A stretch of DNA of 64,000 nt from Phycicoccus sp. Lineage in GTDB: Bacteria > Actinomycetota > Actinomycetes > Actinomycetales > Dermatophilaceae. Of the stretch, positions 19,233 to 28,737 are shown piece by piece. The notes beneath the pieces are model-generated. The model saw only the letters and a list, made by a program, of their open reading frames with translations. It ran no database searches and had not been told where the DNA came from. The stretch covers positions 1 to 64,000 of the forward strand of contig JABBOX010000259.1 in assembly GCA_012927555.1 (NCBI GenBank), in the 5' to 3' direction. Position 1 is the stretch's first letter. Every line of letters starts with the position of its first letter. The position numbers were made by a program, and so were the translations under genes.

Positions 19233-21909
19233 GCGATTGACCAGCCCCGACTCGGGGTTCGCGTCCCAGACGCACTTTGCCAACAGACACTCCGAGTCAC
19301 GTCGTTTCGCAGAGGCTCGGAGCTTCCTCAACGACTATCGGGCGAATACTTCCTTCAACGAATCGATCGGGGCTGATGCGCCGCGTCGAAACGTTGTCTC
19401 CTTCTACGGTATGGGGGGCATCGGCAAGTCCGCGCTGCTGATCGAGCTGGCTGCTCGGGTGAGGTCCGAACCAGCTCACGGCGCCACCGTTGTGCCCATT
19501 GAACTCCACTCGGCAAATGCTGCCCTCTCTGATCCCGAGACCGCCCTGTTAGCGATTCGAGCGGGACTTGGCGCTGCCGGAGGACGGTGGGAGGCGTTTG
19601 ATATCGCGCTCTCGGCTTACTGGAGTCGCGCGCATCCGGGACAAACGCTGGAAGCGCTCCTCGAACGCGACCCCGCATTTGGACGCATCGCCGACACGAT
19701 CGGCCTGAGCGACCAGATCCAAGGCGTGGTTGAGGGGTTCCTCGACGCCACGCCCGGAGTAGTCGGGACGGCTTTGAAGACGGGACAGGTGATTTGGCAG
19801 CTTGTCCGCGATCGTCGCAAGCACAGCCAACTCGTCAGCGAGTGTCCGCCCTTGGCTGCCACCCTCGATGAGATCGAGGCAGGGAGGGTGGAGAACGCCC
19901 TCCAGGGGTTGCCAGTCGTCCTGACGTGGGACTTGGCAAAGCGAAACGGTATCGGACCGACTGAGGTCATCGTGTTCTGGGACGAGTGGGAGAACGCTCA
20001 GCAGAACGAGACAGTCGAAGATGGACTACGCCGGCTGGTGTGGTCGTTGCCAACCGTCCTGTTCGTTCTCGCTGGGCGTCGACGCCTCGATTGGGCGGAT
20101 GTTGAGTCCGGGTCCCAGCTCGGCAAGCGCGTGTGGCCGAATCTCATCTCGGGCTCGGACCGCGCACCTGGGCAACATCGTCTTGGCTTCCTGACTCCCG
20201 AAGACAGTCAGCAGTACCTCGAAGCTGTGCTTCAGGTGAATGGCAAGCCGGTCATCGACCAAGCGTTGCGGGACCACATCGTCCTGCAGGCAGAGGGGTG
20301 GCCGCTCTACCTCGATCTCGCGGCCGTCTCGTGCCTGCGCGCTGTTCGCCGCGGCGCGCCGCTTCAAAGCGGCTCGTTCGGTAGTTTCCCCGAACTCGTC
20401 CGTCGAATGATCCGCGATCTGGAACCGATCGAGAGGTCGCAGCTGAGAGTGGCCTCGCTGGTGCCCTCCTTCACGGGGGAACTGCTCGTGGCCGGGGTCA
20501 CCCCGACTCCCTCCGACTCGAGTGTGCTGCATTTCATGCAGCGTGAGTTCATCGAGGAGAGCGGAAGGGCCTGGCTGTCGTCCCAGCTGCACTCCCGGCT
20601 GCGGGCCGCGATCAGAACGGAGGAGATTCACGCTAGCGACTCGTGGAGTGCGCGCGAATGGACCCTCGCGGCTGATCGCGTGCTGACCTTTCTGGAACAG
20701 GCCACGAACAACTTGCTGGGCTCACGGCCAAGGCCGGACTGGCCGACACTCCCAGGATTCCAACTCGAGATGGTCTCCCAGCTCGCCGAGGTCCTCACGG
20801 CGGGTTTGGATGCTTCGAGGGTCGTGGGGCAGGTCCCTGATTGGTTGATTCAGGTTGCCACCACGCTGCACGAGGCGGGTGCTGACGAGGCCATCCTCAC
20901 CGCCGTGTCAATGGACGGCCGTCCGGAGGCCGGTCTTGGCGCCACGAGCGTCGTCGACGAAGTGGCAAGGGGCCTGTGGGCGGTCGCCAGAAGTCGGCGA
21001 GAAGGCACCAGCACCGTCCTCCCCGCGATGCGGGCAGCCCTGGCCCACAGAGACCTCTCGCCCTTCGCGCATGGCTCCATCGCCATAGAACTCGGCAGGG
21101 TGCTGACCGGCACCGGCGATGGAGGCGAGGCAGCGGCGATCTATGACGATCTCGGCTCGGCCGGAGGGCCACTCTGGCGCGTTGGGTTTCGTGAGCGTGG
21201 CTACATGGCCCTGTGGCAAGGAGACTTCCCACGTGTCCTTGCTGTCGCAGACCAGCTCTCCGGTGACGACCGGTTCGACTACTGGACACACGAGCTGCGC
21301 GCGGAGACGGCTCGCGCAACCGGGTTGCTTGAAGAAGCGGCACAACGCTCCCGCAGGTCTCTCGAGGCAGGTGAGCTACACAATCTTGTTGCGATCAGTG
21401 CCACCACACACCGCCACCTCGGTCGCATCTTGGCGCTCCTGGATCCGGCCGAGGCGCTCCCGGTCCTCAACGTCGCCTGCGAACTGAATGAGTTACTGCT
21501 CACACCAGTTGGGCTTTCCCAGTGCTACGCCGCGATGGCGATCGCCCGGGCCTCGTCGGGCGAGCTGTCACTTGCCAATGAGCTCGTCCGCAAATCGGCG
21601 ATCGCCGCCGAACAATCCGGCCACGTCGACGCAACCGATCACGAGTTCGCAACCTGCTTCTTGGCCTGCTTGGAAGGCGACCGGCCTCGAGCGCTGAGGT
21701 CTGTCACCGCTCTCGACGATCGCGCACTTCAAACCGGGCATGGGGCGCATTGGGCCACGGCTGCTGCCGCTTGGACAAGGGAGGCGCTGGGCGACGCACC
21801 GACCCTGTCGTCAAAGGTCCCCGCTTGGGGCGTGGACTCTACTGCGGTGGTCGAGCGCTGGCGCAGTCAGATGCGACGAGTGATCAGCGCACGGAGCTCA
21901 TGGCCATGA
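19219..21909 (+). CDS. STAND-class P-loop NTPase with C-terminal helical (TPR-like) repeats
   Basis: GTG start with upstream aggggga; Walker A YGMGGIGKSALL, Walker B EVIVFWDEWENA, sensor-like VLFVLAGRRRLDW; 896 aa. Confidence 0.8.
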   Translation: MEFLERLTSPDSGFASQTHFANRHSESRRFAEARSFLNDYRANTSFNESIGADAPRRNVVSFYGMGGIGKSALLIELAARVRSEPAHGATVVPIELHSANAALSDPETALLAIRAGLGAAGGRWEAFDIALSAYWSRAHPGQTLEALLERDPAFGRIADTIGLSDQIQGVVEGFLDATPGVVGTALKTGQVIWQLVRDRRKHSQLVSECPPLAATLDEIEAGRVENALQGLPVVLTWDLAKRNGIGPTEVIVFWDEWENAQQNETVEDGLRRLVWSLPTVLFVLAGRRRLDWADVESGSQLGKRVWPNLISGSDRAPGQHRLGFLTPEDSQQYLEAVLQVNGKPVIDQALRDHIVLQAEGWPLYLDLAAVSCLRAVRRGAPLQSGSFGSFPELVRRMIRDLEPIERSQLRVASLVPSFTGELLVAGVTPTPSDSSVLHFMQREFIEESGRAWLSSQLHSRLRAAIRTEEIHASDSWSAREWTLAADRVLTFLEQATNNLLGSRPRPDWPTLPGFQLEMVSQLAEVLTAGLDASRVVGQVPDWLIQVATTLHEAGADEAILTAVSMDGRPEAGLGATSVVDEVARGLWAVARSRREGTSTVLPAMRAALAHRDLSPFAHGSIAIELGRVLTGTGDGGEAAAIYDDLGSAGGPLWRVGFRERGYMALWQGDFPRVLAVADQLSGDDRFDYWTHELRAETARATGLLEEAAQRSRRSLEAGELHNLVAISATTHRHLGRILALLDPAEALPVLNVACELNELLLTPVGLSQCYAAMAIARASSGELSLANELVRKSAIAAEQSGHVDATDHEFATCFLACLEGDRPRALRSVTALDDRALQTGHGAHWATAAAAWTREALGDAPTLSSKVPAWGVDSTAVVERWRSQMRRVISARSSWP

Positions 21910-22099
21910 GCGGGTGAACGCGTGCCGAACAGCGCGCGAGCGCCAGCCCGTTCTCTGCGGCTGAACGGTGACGACTCCCCCTCATGACCCAGTAGGTCGC
22001 AGACTCGTGCGGCCGTCACTGGCACACCTGCCGATCCAACAAGTGCCGCCCTTGCCCGCGAGCACTTCGCCACCAGACGCAGCCCGAGCCCGTCCCGCC

Positions 22100-22204
22100 T
22101 ACGTCGTCCACCAGGTCGACCAGCCTCAGGCGAAACCGCTGAAACCGTTCGTAGCACTCGCGGTCCCAGTGGGCGTGCGAGACCAGGAAGACCTCGGTGC
22201 TCAC
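22100..22204 (-). pseudogene. N-terminal remnant of a GH38 alpha-mannosidase
   Basis: VSTEVFLVSHAHWDRECYERFQRFRLRLVDLVDDV matches the GH38 HxHWDREW N-terminus, then homology stops abruptly. Confidence 0.7.
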
Positions 22205-22227
22205 ATAGGGAGAGGTATCCTGCCCAC

Positions 22228-22560
22228 ATGATCTTCTGTGCGCCTGTGACAAGTGAAGACATGATCGACCCCCGCTGGGGCCGTGCCGACTGGGTCGCCC
22301 TTGCCGATGTGGTCGACGGCGAGATCATGAGCTGGCAGGTGGTCGAGGTCTCGTGGAGCCGTTTGCACGACGAGGGCGGCCCGGGGTCACACCACGCCCG
22401 CGTGGTCACGTTCCTGCGCGATCATGACGTCGAGGCCGTGGTCGTCGACCACATGGGCGACGGCATGGTGCGGATGCTGGACACCATGCAGCTGCCCGTG
22501 CACTCAGGCGCCGCTGGTGATGCCCGTGCAGCCGTGAAGGCCGCAAGCCTGAAGCCATAG
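22228..22560 (+). CDS. NifX/NifB-type (dinitrogenase FeMo-cofactor-binding domain) protein
   Basis: MIFCAPVTSEDMIDPRWGRADWVALADV...ARVVTFLRDHDVEAVVVDHMGDGMVRML. Confidence 0.7.
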   Translation: MIFCAPVTSEDMIDPRWGRADWVALADVVDGEIMSWQVVEVSWSRLHDEGGPGSHHARVVTFLRDHDVEAVVVDHMGDGMVRMLDTMQLPVHSGAAGDARAAVKAASLKP

Positions 22561-22816
22561 GGGTCGCGCACGTTCTCAGGGGGTACGCCGACCGGCACCA
22601 GACGCGAGGGACCAAAACAACGCGCCATACCACATACCTCCGGATTCACCGAGTCTATTTGGCGAAAGCCTTTTGATGTGTTGAGAACGATGCCTATGAT
22701 CGGACAAGAGCTCACAGGGTGTGTTAGGTCACCAAGCCAGGTGCCGGCGGAAGAACGGGCCTCACGGATCACCCGTGAGACCTTCAGTCCCTGCTATCGC
22801 AACCGAGGTGTTGCCC

Positions 22817-23050
22817 ATGTCCTCCACCGGCGCAGCCAAGTCCAAGGCCGCCACCCTCCCCCGCCGCACCGCACACCGCACCGCGACCCGGCCGGGTCGA
22901 GATGACAGGGCTGTGCTGGCCGGGGCCACCCGCGAGGCCTCCCCGGCACCAGTCCCACGGTCGCCCCGAACAGCTGATCCTGGCCGAGTGGACCGGTCAT
23001 GGCGATTCGACCCCCATTCGTACAACGACCCCTGCAACTACCTTGGATAA
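22817..23050 (+). CDS. Hypothetical small basic protein
   Basis: ATG at 22817; MSSTGAAKSKAATLPRRTAHRTATRPGR...; overlaps possible TTG start of next ORF. Confidence 0.3.
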   Translation: MSSTGAAKSKAATLPRRTAHRTATRPGRDDRAVLAGATREASPAPVPRSPRTADPGRVDRSWRFDPHSYNDPCNYLG

Positions 23051-23324
23051 GGACCAGTCGCCTTCGGCTCGTGACCCGCACCCGCACCCGGACTCCGGCG
23101 TGAACCACCCGGCGAAGGGCGACACGAAGCAGTCGTGGGCGCTCATCAGCGAGACCCTGTCGGCCGAGCTGGAGGGACGGGTCCCCCCGGATCTCGTCGC
23201 CGACCTTGTCCGGGCCGTCCTCGATGAGAGCCGACAAGCCGCGCACGATCGCGGGGTCGAGCCAACGATGCGCGAGGCCCGTGCACGCCTGGAGCGCTTC
23301 GTGCGCGCTCGCTCGTCCATGTAA
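23042..23324 (+). CDS. Small helical protein (three-helix-bundle dimerisation-like C-terminus)
   Basis: LEGRVPPDLVADLVRAVLDESRQAAHDRGVEPTMREARARLERFVRARSSM; start uncertain (TTG 23042 or GTG ~23100). Confidence 0.45.
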
Positions 23325-23570
23325 ACGACGTATCCACCCGGCAGCCGATCGTGAACACCATCGTCATTGCCGTCGACGTCGGAGATCGCGACCGGCGGCA
23401 CGATGACACGCGCCGAGCACCACGACATCGCCGTTGCCCTCAGCTGGTTGTCGAGCATTCACGCGGCAACCGCCCTCGCCACGTCACCGAGGGCAACGCC
23501 GGGCCCCGGGCCAGCCGCGATATGGCTCGACGGGATGGATTGCGCCCTGTCAGATCGCTGCAGCGCGGCA

Positions 23571-24335
23571 CTACTTCGGCTTGCTGCCTCCGAAGCTGGC
23601 GTAGCTCCACAGGATGACGTCAAGGCCGCGCAACACTGAGACGTAGCCGACTTTTGCCTCGAGCATCGCCGCGCCGACCCGGAATCGGACCTCGTTGTCT
23701 TCGCCGTCAACACGCAGGGCGTCCCGTAGCGAGAACCACCAGCTGGCCCCCTCAACGAGATAGACCACGGCCCGCACCTTCTCGTCATACAGAGGGATCA
23801 GTCGGGGTCGCTTGCGGGCCAGCAGTTTGTTGGCGGCGAACCCCCCGTCGGCGCCGAACGTGGTGCCGGCCTCGTGAATGGTCCGGATCTCATCCCAGGC
23901 CTTGGTCGCAATCGCGAGGGTTTCGTCCTCCGCGTCCCACAGGTCGATGTCGGTGGGCAGCTGCCGCAACAAGGTCGCGAGCCGGCCTGACGCCGGCTCA
24001 TTCAGCAACAGGGACGCGACGGCTGCGGGCACAGGCGCGTTGACTGCAGCGACAGCAAACACGTCCTCACGGGTGATCTGGTTCTCGACGTCCGAACGGT
24101 CCCCCCCACCACCGATGGAGTCGAACAGCGAACCGGAGAACTGCCGCGGCGTGCCGTGGAAGTAGGTCACCAAGGCGCCACTGGGCGAGAACCGTGCGCG
24201 TCGCTCGCCGGCAGGGAGCGGGTTCGGGGGCAGCGATTCGGGGGTCCAACGCAGCGGACCATCCAACAACCGTTGGCCCAGGCCTGCGTCAACCACGCCC
24301 GTCACCGTCAAATCACCCCAAACGCCACTTTTCAT
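23571..24335 (-). CDS. DUF6308-like family protein
   Basis: ATG at 24335; GFAANKLLARKRPRLIPLYDEKVRAVV...WWFSLRDAL...VSVLRGLDVILW. Confidence 0.65.
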   Translation of the reverse strand: MKSGVWGDLTVTGVVDAGLGQRLLDGPLRWTPESLPPNPLPAGERRARFSPSGALVTYFHGTPRQFSGSLFDSIGGGGDRSDVENQITREDVFAVAAVNAPVPAAVASLLLNEPASGRLATLLRQLPTDIDLWDAEDETLAIATKAWDEIRTIHEAGTTFGADGGFAANKLLARKRPRLIPLYDEKVRAVVYLVEGASWWFSLRDALRVDGEDNEVRFRVGAAMLEAKVGYVSVLRGLDVILWSYASFGGSKPK

Positions 24336-24503
24336 CGTGAGCGGCTGCGTCGACAGTCGGCGCACCTCTGATAATCTATGGGCGGTTCCACGGCCTCGTA
24401 TCCCCCTTTCGACCGAGGCTCGCTGGAGAACGGTCTGACTGCCCGGACAGGTCAGAGCGGCCAGACATGGACGATGTGGCGTCGATACGGCACGCTCACG
24501 ACC

Positions 24504-25379
24504 ATGACGATCATCAAGCTTCCCGACCGCCGAGACCTCGACATCGACGTGTCCGGGCCGGAGGACGGCATACCTCTGGTCTTCCATCACGGCACCCCGG
24601 GCTCGGTTCGGCAGTTCCGAATGATCCAGCGGGCAGCCCACCACCGGGGTATGCGCCTGGTGACGTTCTCGCGCCCCGGCTATGGGGACTCGACCAGGCA
24701 GCCAGGACGCAGGATCGTCGACGCCGCCGACGATGTCGCCGCTGTGCTCGCGCATCTGGATGCCCCACGTTGCGTCGTGGCCGGCTGGTCCGGAGGCGGC
24801 CCCCATGCGCTGGCGACCGGCGCATGTCTCCCCCAACAGGTCGCCGGCATCCTCTGCATCGCCGGCATCGCGCCATACGACGCGGAGGGACTGGACTTCC
24901 TCGGCGGGATGGGCCAGCAGAACATCGACGAGTTCGGACTGACGCTCAAGGGCGAGGAGGCCATGCGGCCCAGCTACGAGACCGAGGCCGAGGGGCTGCG
25001 TCATGCCGACGCCGCTGGGGTGATCAAGGGGTTGGGTGACCTCCTGCCCGACGTCGATCGCGCCGTGCTCACCGACGAGTTCGGTGAGGACATGGCTGCC
25101 GGCTTCGCGGATGCGCTACGTACCGGGGTGGACGGCTGGATCGACGACGACCTTGCGTTCTCCTCCCCGTGGGGCTTCTCACTGGCCGAGATTGCGGTCC
25201 CAACCTTTGTGTGGCAGGGCAGCGAGGACCTGATGGTGCCGTTCGCCCACGGACAGTGGCTTGCGGCCCACATCCCCGGCGCAACCGCTCACCTGGAGCA
25301 GGGCCAGGGCCACCTGTCGATCACGGTTGGTGCCCTCGACAAGATGCTCGACGAGCTTCTGACGACGCTCTCCGACTGA
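24504..25379 (+). CDS. Alpha/beta hydrolase
   Basis: [15 protein letters not shown]...[17 protein letters not shown] nucleophile elbow; catalytic Asp/His region. Confidence 0.9.
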   Translation: MTIIKLPDRRDLDIDVSGPEDGIPLVFHHGTPGSVRQFRMIQRAAHHRGMRLVTFSRPGYGDSTRQPGRRIVDAADDVAAVLAHLDAPRCVVAGWSGGGPHALATGACLPQQVAGILCIAGIAPYDAEGLDFLGGMGQQNIDEFGLTLKGEEAMRPSYETEAEGLRHADAAGVIKGLGDLLPDVDRAVLTDEFGEDMAAGFADALRTGVDGWIDDDLAFSSPWGFSLAEIAVPTFVWQGSEDLMVPFAHGQWLAAHIPGATAHLEQGQGHLSITVGALDKMLDELLTTLSD

Positions 25380-25388
25380 TCCGGTCGT

Positions 25389-26612
25389 ATGCGCGCCCTA
25401 CGCAATCCCTTCGGATCTCTGCCGCCCGAGGTCGCGGTGCTCACCGCCGTGGCGTTCTCCGTGGCCCTGGGATTTGGCATCGTCGCCCCGGCAATCCCTT
25501 TGTTCGCCAAGGCTTTTGGCGTCAGCAACTTCGCCGCCGGCGCGGTCATCTCGGTCTTCGCGCTGGTGCGGTTTGCCTCGGCGCCCGTGGCTGGCCGGCT
25601 GGTCAACCGCCTCGGCGAGCGCGTGGTACTTGCCTCCGGGATCGGCATCGTCGGCGTGTCCAGCCTGCTGGCCGGGCTGTCCGGCAGCTACGCCCAGCTG
25701 ATCCTGCTGCGCGGCATCGGCGGCTTCGGCTCGGCACTGTTCACGGTGTCGTCGTTCGCGCTGCTCATGCGCGTCGCCGCCCCCGGTCAGCGCGGGAGGT
25801 CGGCCGGCACCTACCAGACCGGGTTCCTGCTGGGTGCTATCGCCGGCCCTGCTTTTGGCGGCCCGCTGACGGCGTTGTCGCTGCGCGCGCCCTTCTTCGT
25901 ATACGCGGCAACGCTTTTGGTTGCCGGGGCCGTGGCCATGGTGTTCCTCGCCCGCACCGCGCTCCGCGAGCACGAGGTTGCCGCGGGCACCGCCGATGTT
26001 GCCCCCACAACGCTGGGGACCGCGATCCGGAGCTCGGCGTACCGGGCCGCCGTGGCAAACAACTTCGCTGTCGGCTGGGCGATCTTCGGGGTCCGTTCAT
26101 CGCTCATCCCGCTGTTCGTCGTCGAGGGGCTTCGCCTCGGTCCGTCCTGGACGGGTGCCGGTCTGGTGCTCTCCGCGGTGGTGCAGGCGCTCGTCCTCAT
26201 CCCGGCCGGCCGGCTGGTCGACAGCCGGGGGCGCCGGCCGTTCCTGCAAGCCGGGGCCGCGTTCTCGATGACCGCGGGAGTGGCGATGGCGCTCGCCGGC
26301 AGTGCGCCGCTGTTCATGGTCGGTATGGCGCTGTACGGCACCGGCTCGGCGCTGCTCGGTGTCTCCTCGGCGGCTGTCGTCGGCGACGTCATCGGCGGTC
26401 GCGGGAGTACGCCGGTCGCCGCCTTCCAGATGGCCTCGGACGCCGGTGCCTTCCTCGGTCCACTCGTGGCCGGGCTGCTGGCAGACACGGCGTCGTTCGA
26501 GGTGGCGTTCCTGGCGACGGCCGCGGTCTCCGGGCTCGCCTTCGCGACAACCTTGGTGATGCCTGAGACCTCCCACCCGAAGCAGACCTCCGGCCCCGAA
26601 CAGCCAGCCTGA
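25389..26612 (+). CDS. MFS transporter
   Basis: 12-TM; APVAGRLVNRLGERVVLASGIGIVG motif A; 407 aa. Confidence 0.92.
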   Translation: MRALRNPFGSLPPEVAVLTAVAFSVALGFGIVAPAIPLFAKAFGVSNFAAGAVISVFALVRFASAPVAGRLVNRLGERVVLASGIGIVGVSSLLAGLSGSYAQLILLRGIGGFGSALFTVSSFALLMRVAAPGQRGRSAGTYQTGFLLGAIAGPAFGGPLTALSLRAPFFVYAATLLVAGAVAMVFLARTALREHEVAAGTADVAPTTLGTAIRSSAYRAAVANNFAVGWAIFGVRSSLIPLFVVEGLRLGPSWTGAGLVLSAVVQALVLIPAGRLVDSRGRRPFLQAGAAFSMTAGVAMALAGSAPLFMVGMALYGTGSALLGVSSAAVVGDVIGGRGSTPVAAFQMASDAGAFLGPLVAGLLADTASFEVAFLATAAVSGLAFATTLVMPETSHPKQTSGPEQPA

Positions 26613-26744
26613 ACGGAACAGCCGACCTGAACCGGAGAGGCGGCCTGACCGCCGGCGTTAGGACGGCATCAAGATTCGGTGCTGGGGCGCTAGGGAACCG
26701 TCAAGATCGTCAGCACTGCCGCGTCTCGGTGCTTCGCTTGATTT

Positions 26745-28733
26745 GTGAGTACTTTCGCGGAGATTCCCAAGCGGTTGCTGGTCGGTCGTCCCCTGCGCAG
26801 CTCGATGATGGGCGAGACCCTGCTGCCCAAGAAGCTTGCCCTTCCGGTGTTCTGCAGTGACCCGTTGTCGTCGAACGCTTATGCCACCGAAGAGATCCTG
26901 CTCATGCTCAGCCTGGGTGGGCTGACGCTGTTGCACCTCACGGCCTGGGTTGGCGCCGCGGTCGTCCTGCTGCTCGTCGTGGTGGTGCTGTCCTACCGTC
27001 AGACGTGTCACGCGTATCCCGACGGCGGCGGTGCCTACGCCGTGAGCCGGGCCAACCTGGGGCACAAGGCCGCGCTGATTGCCGCAAGCGCCCTGCTGGT
27101 CGACTACGTGCTGACCGTGGCGGTGTCGGTGGCCGCGGGCGTGGCGAACATCGTCTCTGCGGTCCCGTCACTGGCGCCCCACGTCGTGGTCCTTGCCGTC
27201 GGGCTGGTCGCGTTGCTGGCGTTGATGAACCTGCGCGGGCTGAAGGAGTCGGGCAGGTTCTTCGCGATCCCCACCTACGGTTTCGTCCTGTGTGTGTTTG
27301 CGATGATCGCGTTGGGGCTGATGCAGATTTTGTGGGGCCACGCACCGGTCGCGGAGTCCGCGACGATCGGCATACGGGCCCAGGAGAGTGCGAGCGGCCT
27401 TCTGCTCGTGGCGCTGGTCCTGCGCGCATTTGCCTCCGGATGCACCGCGCTGACGGGGGTGGAGGCGGTCAGCAACGGCGTCCCGAACTTCAAGAAACCC
27501 CGGAGCGACAACGCGGCCGCGACCCTGGCGATCATGGGGACCCTGACCATCGTGATGTTCGTGGGGATCACCGTCCTGGCGTTGGTTGCCAAGGTGCACG
27601 TGGGAGCCGATCCGTCCCAGCTCGTAGGTGCGCCGTCGGGCTACCACCAGCGCACCGTCATCGCCCAGATCGCCGGTGCTGTCTTTGGTTCCAACTCATT
27701 CGGCTTCTTCGCCGTCCAGGCCTTCACGGCCGCCATCCTGGTGATGGCCGCCAACACCGCCTTCAACGGGTTCCCGATCCTGGCCTCGATCCTGGGCCAG
27801 CACGGCTATCTGCCACGGCAGTTCGCCAGGCGGGGCGATCGGCTGGTGTTCTCCAACGGCATCGTGATCCTGGCCCTGTTGGCAATCGCGCTCATCTGGG
27901 CCTTCGACGCCAGCACCACCCGCCTGATCCAGCTCTACATCATCGGCGTCTTCGTCTCGTTCACCCTGAGCCAGTCCGGGATGGTCAAACACTGGTTGAC
28001 GCTGATTGCCCGCACGTTTGACCCCAACAAGCGCAACCAGATCCGGCGTGCGCTCGCGATCAACGCCATCGGTGCGGCCACCACGGCCCTCGTTCTGGTG
28101 ATCGTGCTCATCACCAAGTTCATGCACGGGGCCTGGATCGTGGTCATCGCGATGCCCGTTGTCTTCGCGCTGATGACCGCGGTCCGGCGGCACTACGACG
28201 CGGTCAGCGTCGAGCTGCAACCCCGACCAGCCGGCGTGATACTGCCGAGCCGCATCCACGTGATCGTGCTGGTCTCCAGGCTGCACGCCCCGACGCTGCA
28301 GGCGCTGGCCTTTGCCCGGGCGACCCGGCCGCAGACACTGACCGCGCTCACGGTTCGGACCTCGGCGGAGGAGACCGATCAGCTGATGCGCGAGTGGGAG
28401 GAGCGTGACGTTCCGGTTCCGCTGACGGTCCTGGACTCCTCGTTCCGCGACGTCACCCGCCCGGTGATCGAGTACATCGCCCGACTGCGCCGCGAAGGCC
28501 CCCGCGACGTCGTGTCCGTGTTCATCCCGGAGTATGTCGTGGGCCACTGGTGGGAGCACGTGCTTCACAACCAGAGCGCTCTGCGGCTCAAGACACGATT
28601 GTTGTTCCAGTCAGGTGTCATGGTCACCAGCGTCCCGTTCCGACTCGGGTCGGCCGATGCCGCCGAGGCTCGCCGCGCCGAGACACTGGAGGAGCTGGAG
28701 GCCCAGGACCGGGCGGATCTTGTGGCACGCTGA
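26745..28733 (+). CDS. APC family permease, KimA-like potassium importer
   Basis: LPVFCSDPLSSNAYATEEILL, YPDGGGAYAVSRANLG, ASGCTALTGVEAVSNGVPNFKKPRSDNAA, C-terminal HNQSALRLKTRLLFQSGVMVTSVPF as in B. subtilis KimA. Confidence 0.82.
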   Translation: MSTFAEIPKRLLVGRPLRSSMMGETLLPKKLALPVFCSDPLSSNAYATEEILLMLSLGGLTLLHLTAWVGAAVVLLLVVVVLSYRQTCHAYPDGGGAYAVSRANLGHKAALIAASALLVDYVLTVAVSVAAGVANIVSAVPSLAPHVVVLAVGLVALLALMNLRGLKESGRFFAIPTYGFVLCVFAMIALGLMQILWGHAPVAESATIGIRAQESASGLLLVALVLRAFASGCTALTGVEAVSNGVPNFKKPRSDNAAATLAIMGTLTIVMFVGITVLALVAKVHVGADPSQLVGAPSGYHQRTVIAQIAGAVFGSNSFGFFAVQAFTAAILVMAANTAFNGFPILASILGQHGYLPRQFARRGDRLVFSNGIVILALLAIALIWAFDASTTRLIQLYIIGVFVSFTLSQSGMVKHWLTLIARTFDPNKRNQIRRALAINAIGAATTALVLVIVLITKFMHGAWIVVIAMPVVFALMTAVRRHYDAVSVELQPRPAGVILPSRIHVIVLVSRLHAPTLQALAFARATRPQTLTALTVRTSAEETDQLMREWEERDVPVPLTVLDSSFRDVTRPVIEYIARLRREGPRDVVSVFIPEYVVGHWWEHVLHNQSALRLKTRLLFQSGVMVTSVPFRLGSADAAEARRAETLEELEAQDRADLVAR

Positions 28734-28737
28734 CCGT

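Noticed and set aside
22761-22779. Hairpin ctcacgg-atcac-ccgtgag as terminator
   Set aside because: Short stem without U-tract; kept only as context.
23367-23639. Possible 78-90 aa + strand gene overlapping the DUF6308-like C-terminus
   Set aside because: Antisense overlap and no recognisable family; insufficient support to call.
25169-26566. 465-aa + ORF overlapping the MFS gene in another frame
   Set aside because: Arg/Gly/Pro-rich out-of-frame translation; MFS frame has clear TM and motif A content.
26613-26744. c-di-AMP (ydaO-type) riboswitch before the KimA-like gene
   Set aside because: Could not find the conserved ydaO core motifs in this short intergenic region.
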